Source of the DNA: Balneola sp.
GTDB lineage: Bacteria > Bacteroidota > Rhodothermia > Balneolales > Balneolaceae
DNA: 64,000 nt
Assembly: GCA_017643645.1 (NCBI GenBank)
Contig: JAEPNB010000002.1
Location: 124,001 to 188,000, forward strand
Reading direction: 5' to 3'
The notes beneath the pieces were generated by a model. The model ran no database searches. It worked only from the letters and a program-made list of their open reading frames with translations, and was not told the origin of the DNA. Positions 1-11,100 of the stretch are shown piece after piece. Made by a program: the position numbers and the translations under genes. Within the stretch, counting starts at the first letter, position 1, and the number at the start of each line of letters is the position of its first letter.

Positions 1-704
<704 letters not shown>

Positions 705-763
705 TTATTTAAATTCTATTCAGTTTATGATTTTGAAATTTTAAAACAAAACCGAATAGTAAT

Positions 764-2239
764 TTAATAGCTCATTTGAGGAGATAGTACAAATGAAAAA
801 GTAGTTCCTTTTCCGGAGCCACTTTCAACTGACAACTTGGAGCCGTGGAGCTCAAGAATTTTTTGAGCGATTGATAAACCAAGACCAGCACCCGAGCCAA
901 CCGTTCTGCTTGGGTCTTCCTGATAGAAGCGATCAAATATTCTCTGAATGTTTTCCTCAGCAATTCCTTTTCCGGTATCAGAAATAGTAAAGCTTACATT
1001 GTTATCGTCATTTTTTGAGACGATAGAGACTGTTCCACCTTTTGGAGTATGCTTAAGAGCATTATCAATAAGATTTGAAATAGCTCTTTCCATAAGTGCG
1101 ATATCTGCATAGACAAGATTAGAAGGCTCATCAGAAAGTACCGCCTTGAGTGTTATACCTTTTTGTTCTGCAAGCGGTTTAAATTGCTGTACAAGATCCT
1201 GAGCAAGTTCAGCCATGGAAACCTGTTCCATATCAGGTTGAACATCCTGAGCATCAAATTTAGAGAGTTCAAAAAGTTCTTCGATTAATGTGCCTAATTT
1301 TTTAGTATTTCGGAGAACGATTTCGTAATACTTTGATCTTTCTTCAGGTTTGATCGAAGGCTCTTTCTGAAGAATGGTTTCTAAATACCCCTGAATGGAG
1401 GCTAGAGGGCTTCTGAGATCATGAGAAACATTTGCCACGAGCTCCCTTCTTAATTTATCAATTTGTTTTATCTCTTCCATGTTTGAAACAAGAGTGTCTG
1501 CCATTTGATTGAAAGAAGATCCCAATAATCCAACCTCATCTTTAGAGTTAACTTTAACTCTTCGGTCTAACTGTCCTTGTTCAAATGATTTAACAGTTTC
1601 GCTAACGTGTCTTAAGCGACCGGTTAATAATCTGAAAACGATCAATCCCAGAATTAAAGTGACCAATAAGATCAGTCCTAAACCTATAAAAGTATTCCTC
1701 AGGATATAACTATTCTGAACCATTCCTGCAGCTTCATCAAATTGCTGACCGGATAGAATCACATATAAATAGCATCCCTGACTACCCATAATTGAAATAG
1801 GAGCAACGGAGAAAGGTTTTTTAACTCCTTCATTTAAAGGATCATCTCCATAGATGGGCAGTGTTTTGCCGGATAAGAATTCATCTAGAGGGTTTGTATC
1901 TACTCTTGCAATTTGTACTTCAGCATCTGGATCCTGACTTGGATAAAACCATTTTATCATACCATTACTCGACAAGAGGTAAATATCGATCTCAGGATTT
2001 ATTCCATTTAAATACTTAATAACTGATATAATACTGTCACCTTCTATGGAATCCATTAAATAAGGCTGGAAGTGAGATGCCATATCGGCGGCAAGCATTT
2101 TGTTTACCTTTTGCCCGGTTTCATCCACAAACATAAGTGAGGATGAAACTCCCAAATAAGCAAAAGAAATTCCCAATGCTAAAACAAGTACTAAAAATGC
2201 GGTAGAGATCTTAGTATAAAAGCTTTGTTTAATTTTCAT
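764..2239 (-). CDS. Two-component sensor histidine kinase (HAMP type)
   Basis: Inner-membrane sensor kinase of 491 residues. A first membrane segment lies at about 12-32, a periplasmic sensing region at about 35-180, and a second membrane segment at about 182-205. A HAMP linker follows (about 206-258), then a HisKA domain with phosphoacceptor His273 in VSHDLRSPLASI. The HATPase_c domain has the N box (NLIDNALKHTP), G1 (DTGKGI) and G2 (GAGLGL) boxes. Its ATG overlaps the stop of the upstream response regulator by ATGA, so the two are translationally coupled and form a cognate pair. The sensed signal cannot be read from sequence; the layout is like PhoR/WalK-type kinases but no PAS domain is evident. 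Confidence 0.93.
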   Translation of the reverse strand: MKIKQSFYTKISTAFLVLVLALGISFAYLGVSSSLMFVDETGQKVNKMLAADMASHFQPYLMDSIEGDSIISVIKYLNGINPEIDIYLLSSNGMIKWFYPSQDPDAEVQIARVDTNPLDEFLSGKTLPIYGDDPLNEGVKKPFSVAPISIMGSQGCYLYVILSGQQFDEAAGMVQNSYILRNTFIGLGLILLVTLILGLIVFRLLTGRLRHVSETVKSFEQGQLDRRVKVNSKDEVGLLGSSFNQMADTLVSNMEEIKQIDKLRRELVANVSHDLRSPLASIQGYLETILQKEPSIKPEERSKYYEIVLRNTKKLGTLIEELFELSKFDAQDVQPDMEQVSMAELAQDLVQQFKPLAEQKGITLKAVLSDEPSNLVYADIALMERAISNLIDNALKHTPKGGTVSIVSKNDDNNVSFTISDTGKGIAEENIQRIFDRFYQEDPSRTVGSGAGLGLSIAQKILELHGSKLSVESGSGKGTTFSFVLSPQMSY

Positions 2240-2961
2240 TGGATTCCTAACTCTTCCAGTTCAGCAAATTTGTAACCCATTCCCCAAACAGTAGTAATAT
2301 ATTTAGGCTCAGAAGGATTCTTTTCAATTTTACTTCTCAATCTGTTGATATGAGAATTTACTGTGTGACTATATCCGCTGTACTGATAACCCCAAACCAC
2401 ATCTAGTAACTCTTGCCTGCTGTATGCTCTGCCCGGATTTTTTGCAAACAAAAGCAGAAGTTCAAATTCTTTGGAAGTTAATTCTATAAGTTCATCTCCC
2501 AGTTGTACGGATCTTTTGTTCGGATAAATAACTAAGTCTCCAAAATCCATTTGATCAAGCTTTGAGCTGTCCTCAGTTTCAGAAGCAGATGCTCTTCTTA
2601 AAAGGGCTTTAACTCTTGCAATCAGTTCTTTTATTGAAAAAGGTTTGGTTAAATAATCATCAGCTCCGAATTCCAGGCCCATTATTTTATCCACTTCTTC
2701 TGCTTTAGCGGTAAGCATCAAAATTGGCACCTGATGATTTTCTTTTCTGATAGATTTACATATTTCAAACCCATCTACTTCAGGCAACATGATATCAAGA
2801 ATGATCAGGGAATACTTATTTTCGAGAGCCTTATTCAGTGCAACTCTTCCATTTAGTGCTTGCTCTGCTTCGTAATCATTATCTGTAAGTTGAATTTTGA
2901 TTAATTCTGATAGATCGGAATCATCTTCAACAATAAGAATGGGATAAGTTGATGAGCTCAT
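2236..2961 (-). CDS. OmpR/PhoB-family response regulator
   Basis: DNA-binding regulator of 241 residues. The receiver domain (about 6-120) has the acidic pair at 13-14, phosphoacceptor Asp56 in LIILDIMLP and the conserved Lys106 in LTKPF. A winged-helix Trans_reg_C domain occupies about 140-235, with the typical LTSKEFELL and SHTVNSHINRLRSKIE recognition-helix pattern. It overlaps the sensor kinase gene downstream by 4 bases and is surely its partner. Its targets are unknown. Confidence 0.93.
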   Translation of the reverse strand: MSSSTYPILIVEDDSDLSELIKIQLTDNDYEAEQALNGRVALNKALENKYSLIILDIMLPEVDGFEICKSIRKENHQVPILMLTAKAEEVDKIMGLEFGADDYLTKPFSIKELIARVKALLRRASASETEDSSKLDQMDFGDLVIYPNKRSVQLGDELIELTSKEFELLLLFAKNPGRAYSRQELLDVVWGYQYSGYSHTVNSHINRLRSKIEKNPSEPKYITTVWGMGYKFAELEELGIQ

Positions 2962-3023
2962 GTGTGTACTTTTAATGATAAACTAAGTCATCAATAAAAT
3001 AAAAGTATCACACAGAAATAACA

Positions 3024-3371
3024 TTATTCGTCATCAAATAGATTTTCGAGCTCGTTAAGAACAGAGCTACAGATCTTATCCATTTTACTAATGGAGATAT
3101 GGATATCGGTATCATCTTTTTCTTCCCAGAGTAATGTTTTTGCATACTCATATTCTTCAAGAATTCCATTAAGACCCAGCATCTGAGCTACAGGCTTGAT
3201 CTTATGACCGGCTTTACGAAAAGCTTCCTCGTTTCTTAGCTCGAGATATTTTGAGTAATTGGTTTTGAACTCCGAAAAAGAAATAACGGCTGCTTCCGCG
3301 AACTCTTTTATATATCGCTCATCGCCATATAGCATCTCATTCAGAGCAGTAAAGTCTATTAGTTTTGTCAT
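3024..3371 (-). CDS. Stand-alone Hpt (histidine phosphotransfer) domain protein
   Basis: Small all-helical protein of 115 residues. The segment AGHKIKPVAQMLG carries His56 in the H-x-x-K-P/G setting of Hpt domains, which relay phosphate between receiver domains in multistep phosphorelays. No kinase or receiver domain is fused. It sits 62 bases from the start of the response regulator gene and 2 bases after the thioesterase stop, all on one strand. A link to the neighbouring OmpR-type pair is possible, but that pair is complete without an Hpt, so the real partner may be a hybrid kinase elsewhere. Confidence 0.8.
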   Translation of the reverse strand: MTKLIDFTALNEMLYGDERYIKEFAEAAVISFSEFKTNYSKYLELRNEEAFRKAGHKIKPVAQMLGLNGILEEYEYAKTLLWEEKDDTDIHISISKMDKICSSVLNELENLFDDE

Positions 3372-3373
3372 AT

Positions 3374-3745
3374 TTATTCGTTTACTGCTTCTTTAATAAA
3401 GTGAGGGGAAGGTTTGCCAAACTCATCCAAATGAACAAATATTATTTCGTCTATGGTGATAATGGTTTTCTTTTCAAATTTAGTTCTTACTTCGCATTTA
3501 ACAGTAATTGAAGTTGTTCCAAACCTAACTGTTTCCATGCCAATTTCAATAACTTCACCCAGTGGTGCTGAGTTCACAAAGTTGATTTCAGACATATATT
3601 TAGTAACAATATTTCCCTTGCCCAACTGGCACAATACAAATATAGCCGCTTCCTCATCAATCCAACTCAATACAGTTCCACCAAATAACGTTCCGTGAGC
3701 GTTTAAATCTTGAGGCTTGATGAGCTTTCTACTAAAAAATCGCAT
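3374..3745 (-). CDS. Hotdog-fold acyl-CoA thioesterase (YciA/BACH type)
   Basis: Likely hydrolyses acyl-CoA to free acid and CoA. The 123-residue protein shows the family pattern NAHGTLFGGTVLSWIDEEAA near residues 15-34, where the Asp/Glu after the glycine helix is catalytic in YciA/ACOT enzymes. A second hotdog signature, VNSAPLGEVIEIG, follows. It is the first gene of a minus-strand run (thioesterase, Hpt, regulator, kinase). The acyl-chain preference cannot be predicted. Confidence 0.85.
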   Translation of the reverse strand: MRFFSRKLIKPQDLNAHGTLFGGTVLSWIDEEAAIFVLCQLGKGNIVTKYMSEINFVNSAPLGEVIEIGMETVRFGTTSITVKCEVRTKFEKKTIITIDEIIFVHLDEFGKPSPHFIKEAVNE

Positions 3746-3934
3746 TAAAATATTTTTTATTAAATGTACGATGTTTATTCACATTGAACCAAATAGGTTT
3801 GATCAATATGAAGATTCTAATACTTAAGATATTTTTAATCTAACCTTTAAAACTGAAATGTAACAATGGGTGTGTCATAATCTCTATATGTATAGAAGAA
3901 ATACTAAGAGGAAGGACAAAATTTTCTATACAGA

Positions 3935-4690
3935 ATGAAAACTATTGCATTGACAAATCAAAAGGGTGGAGTTGGTAAAACAACCTCAACAATTAATATT
4001 GGTGCCGGGTTGGCTAAATTGGGAAAAAAGGTATTATTAATAGACCTGGATCCTCAGGCTAATCTCACATATTCTTTAAAAATGCATTCAAATCGTGTAG
4101 AAAAGAATATTTATCATACGCTCAAAGGTAAGGCTACAGCACATGAAGCAATAATAAAACACAATGGATTTGATTTTATTCCATCTTCCCTGGAACTATC
4201 AGGAGCTGAATTAGAACTTGCAAACGAGCCTGCAAGAGAAGGACTTTTAAAGAATGTGCTGGAACAAATTAAAGATGATGAATACGATTTTGTTCTGATC
4301 GATTGCCCGCCAAACTTAGGTCTTTTAACTCTGAATGCTTTCACTGCTGTTGAAGATATATATATAGTTCTGCAATCAGAGTATCTAGCTTTACATGGAC
4401 TATCAAAATTGCTTGATCTGATTAAAATTGTCCAGCAAAGATTAAATAACAGGCTGGCGGTAGGAGGTATCATCTGTACTTTATACGATAGCCGAAAGAA
4501 CCTAAACAAAGAGGTTGTGGGGCACATTCAGGATTACTTTGGTGAAAAAGTATTTAGTACTATAATTAGGGATAATGTTGCATTGGCAGAAGCTCCAAGC
4601 CATCACAAAACTATATTTGAATATGATGGAAACAGCAACGGGGCTAAAGATTACTTTGCGCTTGCAAAAGAAATAAAGAATGGCCACTAA
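3935..4690 (+). CDS. ParA/Soj-family ATPase (orphan)
   Basis: MinD/ParA-type partition ATPase of 251 residues. The deviant Walker A KGGVGKTT is at 10-17, with the signature Lys10 and catalytic Lys15. LIDLDPQANLT supplies switch I and DFVLIDCPPNLG the Walker B region. Such ATPases bind DNA as ATP dimers and position cargo. No ParB with a CTP-binding domain and no parS-like repeats were seen nearby; instead an 88-residue ribbon-helix-helix-like protein follows after 3 bases, as in plasmid ParA-ParG type pairs. Chromosome or cargo segregation is possible; the cargo is unknown. Confidence 0.9.
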   Translation: MKTIALTNQKGGVGKTTSTINIGAGLAKLGKKVLLIDLDPQANLTYSLKMHSNRVEKNIYHTLKGKATAHEAIIKHNGFDFIPSSLELSGAELELANEPAREGLLKNVLEQIKDDEYDFVLIDCPPNLGLLTLNAFTAVEDIYIVLQSEYLALHGLSKLLDLIKIVQQRLNNRLAVGGIICTLYDSRKNLNKEVVGHIQDYFGEKVFSTIIRDNVALAEAPSHHKTIFEYDGNSNGAKDYFALAKEIKNGH

Positions 4691-4693
4691 AAA

Positions 4694-4960
4694 ATGTCTA
4701 AGAAAACAAGTTTGGGGCACAATCCATTAGCATACAGCTTAAATAATCATGCCTCATTCGATTTTATCAAAAGCACAGAAGAAAAGCCGGTTAGCTATAA
4801 AGAAGAGCAGGTTATCCAAAAGAAAGTAGCAAGCTATTATTTGGAGGAGTCTGTAATTAATCATGTAAAGGAAATAGCTGATAAAGAAAAAAAGTCATAC
4901 AGTTGTATAGTCAATGAATTCCTGAAGGAGGGAGCTGAAAACCGAAATGATTCAGATTAA
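4694..4960 (+). CDS. Small ribbon-helix-helix-like protein, putative ParA partner
   Basis: An 88-residue protein not recognised by name. The first ~38 residues look disordered and polar. Residues ~43-50 (KVASYYL) could form a beta strand, ~51-66 (EESVINHVKEIADKEK) a first helix and ~68-82 (SYSCIVNEFLKEG) a second, which is the order of a ribbon-helix-helix DNA-binding domain. The gene lies 3 bases after parA, so the two are co-translated. A role as the DNA- or cargo-binding partner of ParA is inferred from this layout. An alternative is an unrelated small helical adaptor. Confidence 0.65.
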   Translation: MSKKTSLGHNPLAYSLNNHASFDFIKSTEEKPVSYKEEQVIQKKVASYYLEESVINHVKEIADKEKKSYSCIVNEFLKEGAENRNDSD

Positions 4961-4966
4961 TTCTGA

Positions 4967-4995
4967 TTTGACCCATCCAATTTTGTATACTTTTG
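4967..4995 (+). promoter_or_regulatory. Bacteroidota-type promoter for recC
   Basis: TTTG at 4967-4970 is followed after 17 bases by TACTTTTG at 4988-4995. This matches the Bacteroidota housekeeping pattern (TTG/TTTG, 17-23 bases, TAnnTTTG) and lies 17 bases before the recC ATG at 5012, giving a very short leader. Motif match only; no transcription start was measured. Confidence 0.5.
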
Positions 4996-5011
4996 CCAGA
5001 TAAAATGGCAT

Positions 5012-8000
5012 ATGATTTTAGATTACAAATCAAACTCACTTACACAGCTTTCCAATAAATTTTTAGAACAGCTCGCATCTGAATCTTCAAAAAATCCTTT
5101 CGAAAAGAACTGGATTATTGTTCAAAATAAAGAAATGCAGCAATGGATTAAGTTGCAGGAAGCTTCTAAACGATCAATTTCTGCTAATAACGAATTCATT
5201 TTACCTTCTGAGTTTTTATGGAAACTATATAGATTACACAGACCTGAACTACCAAAGAATCTACCATCCGATCGATTACCTATGCAAGTATCTATATTTG
5301 AGATACTTAATAGTGACAATTATTTGGTTCAGGAGATTACAGGAAAAGAATTCTTAGACCCAAAGCTATTACTTCAGCTCAGTGCCTCTATCTCGGACGT
5401 TTTTGACTTGTATCAGGTGTTTCGACCTAAATTGATTCAGAAATGGGAAGAGAATAAGCTCCAATATCATAGCAAGCATGAAGTTTGGCAAGCAAAGTTA
5501 TGGAGAAAGTTGTCTGATTTTTGGTCAACAAAAGAGGAAGTTGTAACCAGAGTCGATGCATTAAATTCGCTTGGAGAATGGATCAGTGATGGCTCTTTTC
5601 CGTTTGACAAATTACCGGATAAAATATGGGTTTTCAGCCTGCCTCATTACTCAAAACCCTTTGCAGATATTATATCGCTGTTAGCGAACAAAATTGACGT
5701 TCATGATTTTGGATATGCTTACGAAAAGGTGATAAATACTTCTGAAGACAATACTTTCTCAAAATCTCTTTTAAAAACACATTTTGATAATAAATTGGTT
5801 GTTGATGATAGCTTGAACAGGGCAAAGGTTGATGTTCAGGAAGCGCCAATTCCGGAAGAGAAGTTTGAATTTACAACGTTAAAAAAAGTTCAGGGAATTC
5901 TTCAGAATAGGATTACAACAGATACAGTTCGAGTAGATGGCACCTTACAAATACATTCCTGCTATAATATCAGACGAGAAGCGCAATTAGTAAAAGACAA
6001 GTTGCTTAACGCTTTTAATGAAGATCCCGAACTAAAACCGGAAGAATGTATGATTCTGGTTCCAAAAATAGATGACTATAAAAATATATTGAGTGATGTT
6101 ATATTAGAAGCTGTAAATGAACCAAATATTCCTCTGGGAAAAGCATTTGAAGATCGCACTCAGCTACCAAAAAATACTTTTTTAGAACTTTTATCTGTAT
6201 TGAATTCAGATTTTAAAGTTAATTCTGTTCTCGAGCTCATTAACAATCCGATTATATCAGATAAATGGAAATTCTCAGAGGATGAACTAAAAAAAATACA
6301 GGAATGGGTGGTTGATCTTCATGTACATCGTGGAGTAGATGATTCTGTCTTCTCATGGATAACAGGGTTAGACAGACTGTTCTTTGGTTATGCAATAGAA
6401 TCACATCCGTTCAAGCTGGTTGAAGGAAAATCCGTTTACTCAAAATTTTTGAATGCAGAATCTCTTGCTTTGCTTGCTAAATTATCCTCTTTTGTATCAA
6501 GCCTTAAAGATCATGTTACTTCATTGCACGGTTCAAATACATTTTCAGAATGGTTAAGAAAAATGATTGTGCTCTCTGAGAATTTCTTATTAAAAGAATA
6601 TGATGAAGAGCTTCAGGTAAAAGGTTTAATAAGCAGGCTTCAGGAACTCCAGGAAAAAATAGATACAGTTGAAATAAGTCAAACTATTAGTTTTGAGCTG
6701 TTTGCTGTATGGCTAAAAAAGCAATTTAAAGAATCTAATTCAGCTACTGTCTCATTTGGACATGGTGTAAACTTAAGTGAATACGTGCCTAATCGTAATA
6801 TTCCTTATAAATTTGTAGCAATACTTGGCCTTAATGATAAAGTGCTTCCATCACCTGTTCTGCGGTCTGATTATGACTTAATACATCAGCATCCGGTTCC
6901 CGGTGACAGAATCGAAAAGCAAGAGCAAAGGTATTTATTCTTTGACATGATTAATTCTGCAAAGGAGAAATTACATATTAGTTATTTAGGGCAGAATAGT
7001 CAGTCAACTGTTGAATCAATGCCATCTGTATTTCTCCAGGAATTAATAGAGACCTGCAAGTCTAATGGGGTATCATTAAGTATTCAAAAGCACAGGTTGC
7101 ACGGCTTCGAAAGAGAATATTTCAACAAAAATGATACAGAACTTATAAGCTTTTCTGATAGAAGAAAGATGCTTACAAAATTTATTTATGAAAACGAGCC
7201 TGAGAAAAACAAGTTATTCGAGCAAGATCTGACCTTTCCGGAAGAGACAAATAAATTTGAAATTTCTCTTAGTGAACTTGTTTCATTTTTTTCAGATCCA
7301 CCAAAAACATTGTGCAGAGAAAAACTTGGTATCTCTAATTATGATGATTTCAATGATCCAAGCGACCGCGAACTGTTCGAAACACAAATGCTCGATAAGT
7401 ATTTTCTAAAGGATTTTCTACAGGAGGCACTATTTGAAAATGTAGACTTTGACCAAATCAGGTCAGCTTCTAAAAGTAAAGGACTTGTCCCTGAGGGTTA
7501 TCCCGGTGATATTGATTTTAATACTAACCTGATGCTTATAAATAAGCTCAACTTGGTTCGGGAAAAATATGATTTACAAACCAAAACCAGAATAGAGATA
7601 GATAGTGGTTCAGCTTTAAAACCATATACCCTTAATGGAATTGTCAGTAATGTTTTTGAAGATTCGCATGTAGAGATCAGATTAGGATCATTAAAAGGGA
7701 AGAACGTACTAAAACTATGGTTAAATCATATTTCCTTAAACCTTGGAGCCGATTTTACCACTGAGTTGTTTTATTTTGAAAAAGAGGAGCTTAAAAGTTT
7801 AAAAATAAACTCAGAGACCATAAACCCTAATACTGAGTTAATCCGTTTGATTAAATTCTATCATAAAGCCCTTGAACATCCTGCATCTCATGTTTACCCA
7901 GTTGAAAGCAGCTTTGAATTTGCAAAAACTCATTTCAAAACCGGATCGGATAAAGAGGCAATCAAAAGTGCACACGCAACCTGGGATGGCTGGGGAGAAT

Positions 8001-8131
8001 TTTCAGAAAGCGATAGCTACTATAATAGTCTGATTTATTCTGACATTGATTTCATAGAAAGTGAGTCCTTTCAAAGGTCTGCTAAAGAATTATGGGGCCC
8101 AATTTTAAAAGCAATAGGAGATCTGTCTTGA
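5012..8131 (+). CDS. recC: Exodeoxyribonuclease V gamma subunit RecC
   Basis: Subunit of the RecBCD helicase-nuclease that processes double-strand breaks. In this complex RecC scans for Chi and splits the strands. The 1039 residues start with the RecC pattern IVQNKEMQQWIKLQEA followed by FILPSEFLWKLYR (compare the RecC N-terminus, in which a DNA-end grabbing SF1-like fold has lost catalysis). VAILGLNDKVLP and the RYLFFDMINSAKEKLHISY segment match the second helicase-like half. It is slightly shorter than E. coli RecC (1122). It is first in a recC-recB-recD operon; its TGA overlaps the proposed TTG start of recB. Confidence 0.92.
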   Translation: MILDYKSNSLTQLSNKFLEQLASESSKNPFEKNWIIVQNKEMQQWIKLQEASKRSISANNEFILPSEFLWKLYRLHRPELPKNLPSDRLPMQVSIFEILNSDNYLVQEITGKEFLDPKLLLQLSASISDVFDLYQVFRPKLIQKWEENKLQYHSKHEVWQAKLWRKLSDFWSTKEEVVTRVDALNSLGEWISDGSFPFDKLPDKIWVFSLPHYSKPFADIISLLANKIDVHDFGYAYEKVINTSEDNTFSKSLLKTHFDNKLVVDDSLNRAKVDVQEAPIPEEKFEFTTLKKVQGILQNRITTDTVRVDGTLQIHSCYNIRREAQLVKDKLLNAFNEDPELKPEECMILVPKIDDYKNILSDVILEAVNEPNIPLGKAFEDRTQLPKNTFLELLSVLNSDFKVNSVLELINNPIISDKWKFSEDELKKIQEWVVDLHVHRGVDDSVFSWITGLDRLFFGYAIESHPFKLVEGKSVYSKFLNAESLALLAKLSSFVSSLKDHVTSLHGSNTFSEWLRKMIVLSENFLLKEYDEELQVKGLISRLQELQEKIDTVEISQTISFELFAVWLKKQFKESNSATVSFGHGVNLSEYVPNRNIPYKFVAILGLNDKVLPSPVLRSDYDLIHQHPVPGDRIEKQEQRYLFFDMINSAKEKLHISYLGQNSQSTVESMPSVFLQELIETCKSNGVSLSIQKHRLHGFEREYFNKNDTELISFSDRRKMLTKFIYENEPEKNKLFEQDLTFPEETNKFEISLSELVSFFSDPPKTLCREKLGISNYDDFNDPSDRELFETQMLDKYFLKDFLQEALFENVDFDQIRSASKSKGLVPEGYPGDIDFNTNLMLINKLNLVREKYDLQTKTRIEIDSGSALKPYTLNGIVSNVFEDSHVEIRLGSLKGKNVLKLWLNHISLNLGADFTTELFYFEKEELKSLKINSETINPNTELIRLIKFYHKALEHPASHVYPVESSFEFAKTHFKTGSDKEAIKSAHATWDGWGEFSESDSYYNSLIYSDIDFIESESFQRSAKELWGPILKAIGDLS
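8116..8120 (+). promoter_or_regulatory. Ribosome binding site deciding the recB start
   Basis: AGGAG lies 7 bases upstream of TTG 8128-8130, inside the end of recC. The in-frame ATG at 8092 has no comparable site and would add 12 residues that RecB proteins lack. The TTG overlaps the recC stop as TTGA. Confidence 0.6.
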
Positions 8132-11100
8132 AGTCTCTAGATGTTTTTAATATTCAGTTTAACGGCCTTAACCTTGTAGAGGCCAGTGCAGGGACCGGCA
8201 AAACTTACAATATCACTTCTCTGTATATCAGAGCATTAATTGATCTGGGATTATCACCTTCAGATATTCTGGTCCTTACATTTACTGAAGATGCTACGGC
8301 AGAGCTTAAACAACGCATCCGGTCAAGAATTTCAGAATGTATAGATGCATTTAAGAGTGGAAACGCACAGAACGATCCTTTTCTTCAAGAGTTATTGAAA
8401 AGAGATCCTAAACAATCATTAAAACAATTAAAATCTGCACTTTTTACTTTCGACGAGTCTGTTATTTCTACTATTCATGGATTTTGTCAAAAGTTATTGA
8501 AAGAATTCAGCACCGAACTTAATGTTCAATCTGATTTTGAAATTTTGACCGATCCTTCTGATCTGATACAAGAAAATATAGATGAGTTCTGGAGAAAATT
8601 CATTCGTGATAATTCTGAATCTGGAGTGGGTAGAAAACTAATTGATCATTTTGTCTCCGATAAGATAAATCCTGATAATCTAGCAGGTCTTTTAAAACAA
8701 GTAATTAATAAACCTTATGCTATTTTAAAACCAGCCTTGCTTACGGAAACTGAAAGAGATGTCATTTTTAATGACATAAAGGAAGCTTATTTAAGAATTC
8801 AGAAAATGTGGCAAACCGATAAAGCAGAACTTGAAGAAATTATATTTTCAGGTAGCATGCATGGAGGGTGGTACAGACCGGGGTCTTTTAAGATCTATTT
8901 TCAAAATTTTGAAGATTGGATAAGCCAATCAGAAACTCCGTTAAGTGGTTTTGAAAAATTAGAATCATTCGGACTTACAAAAATGGATAAGGGAACAAAT
9001 AAAGGTTATAACCCTGAATTCCCTGAGATTTGTGAGCTGATAGATGTCTTTTTGAGTAAATCTGCAGAAATGGATAAGATTGTATCTTACTTTAAAATAG
9101 AATGTATTCAGGAAGTCCAGAAAAAGATCTCTGCTCAAAAGGAAAAAGACAATGTTCTCACATTCGATGACATTCTTCAAAAGGTAGATGAAAACCTGAA
9201 CAAAGATCTGCAAAATAAACTTTCAGCTCTTTATCCGGTTGCTTTGGTAGATGAGTTTCAGGATACTGATCCGATACAGTATTCGATCTTCAAAAGTGTT
9301 TTTAAAGGGTCTTCTTCATCTCTGTTTATGATTGGCGATCCCAAACAGGCGATTTATAGTTTCAGGGGTGCAGATCTGTTTACCTATTTTCAAGCTACGG
9401 AAGATGTACCTGATGAAAGAAAATACTCTCTAGATCATAATTACCGTTCAAATAGAGAGATGATCTCATCCGTAAATGAGATATTTGAGAGCAAAGCGAC
9501 TCCTTTTGTAGGTGAAAATCCTAAGTTCAGAACAGCGAAATATCCTGAGAATAAAAAAACGCCTCAGTTAAAATTAAATGGAAACCCTTGTGTCCCGTTT
9601 TCTATAGTTGATTGTGAATTTGACGGTAAAAAAGAAGAATGTTCAGATGTTATTTGTGAATACGTTTCTGAGCAAATTTCAGAGTTGCTAAATAAAGATT
9701 TCAGAATTGATGACCGTCTTGTACAACCAAAGGATATTGCGGTATTAGTTAGAAAGGGAGCAGAAGCTCAAGCTATTCAGTCGGCTTTAATTGCAAAGAA
9801 TATTAAAAGCTCAGTAAAAGCCAGAGAATCCGTTTTTAATAGTAGGGAAAGCAAAGATCTTTCGATCCTTTTAAAAGCTGTTTACGATAGTTCAAACCCG
9901 GGATTGGTTAGGGCGGCACTTGTAACTTCTTTAGCCGGTTTTAATGCCAAAGATATAATAGATCTTGAAAGTAATGAAGAAAGATGGATAGAGATCGTTC
10001 GAATTTTTTTACAAGCTGAAGAAAATTTTACTGAAAAAGGGTTGATCTCAGGATTTAAAGTTTTGGATTCTTTTTTCAATATAAGAGAGAACCTGGCCAA
10101 AAAAGAACAACCTGAACGTCGGTTAACAAATTTAGAACATATACTGGAACTTCTGTCGAAAGAAGAGCAAAAGACCAATGCTTCTATTTATGCCATGATC
10201 AGATACTTGAATAAGAAGACAAAAAAGAATTCAAACGTAACTGATGACGAATTAATAAGACTGGAAAGTGATTCTGATCTTGTTACGATTTCAACTCTTC
10301 ATTCCAGTAAAGGACTTGAATATCCTATTGTTTTGGTTCCTTTTTTGTGGGATGATTTTGAGAGCTCGGGTTCAAAAGGTTTAAAATTTACCGAATATCA
10401 TGATAATGAGAATCGTCTTTGTATTGATCTTTTTAAAAACCCGGACGAAGAAATTGTTTTACAAAGTAGGAGGGAGTCATTAGCAGATGCTATCCGATTA
10501 AATTATGTTGCCTTTACACGAGCTAAATATGCTTGTATAGTTCCTTTTGCAAATTATAAAGGCATTTATAATTCACCATTGCTTGGTACCATATGTGAGC
10601 CCGGGATAATTTTTGATAAGTCACTCAAATCTAAAGACAAAAAACAGCTTTTAGAAAAAAGTTTATCTGTATTGAACGAAAGTGAGAATGTTGAATATCT
10701 GACTTCAAGGGATAAGTTAAACGCTTCTATCGAAGGGGAAGAGATAAAGAGAGAACTTAACAATGACTTTTCACATGGTTTGACAGTACATGAGAATAAG
10801 AGGGGAGATCTCTTTGATTTCAAAAGAGTTTTTAGTTTTTCTTCTATTTCTTCAAATCATGAAACTGATAACCATAAAGATTACGATGAATTTGAAATGG
10901 CGGTTGAAGAAACCATTTCAGATGAAATTGAAGAATCGGTTAAATCGAAACTTTCCTTCCCTAAGGGAGCGGCTACAGGAAATTTACTCCATTTTATTTT
11001 TGAAGATATTTCTTTTAGTGACCCTTCTAATGTAGATAATGTAGTATCAGAAAAGCTAAAACAGCTTGGATTTGATTCTGATTGGAAAGAAGTATTAATC

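Noticed and set aside
716-759. Inverted repeat (CTATTCaGTTT / AAACcGAATAG) between galE and the sensor kinase gene as a terminator
   Set aside because: The 22-base loop, central mismatch and lack of a T-run on the minus strand make termination unlikely; it may be chance in AT-rich DNA.
8092-8127. ATG 8092 as the recB start
   Set aside because: It would overlap recC by 40 bases, has no ribosome site and adds residues not typical of RecB; TTG 8128 has AGGAG at normal spacing.
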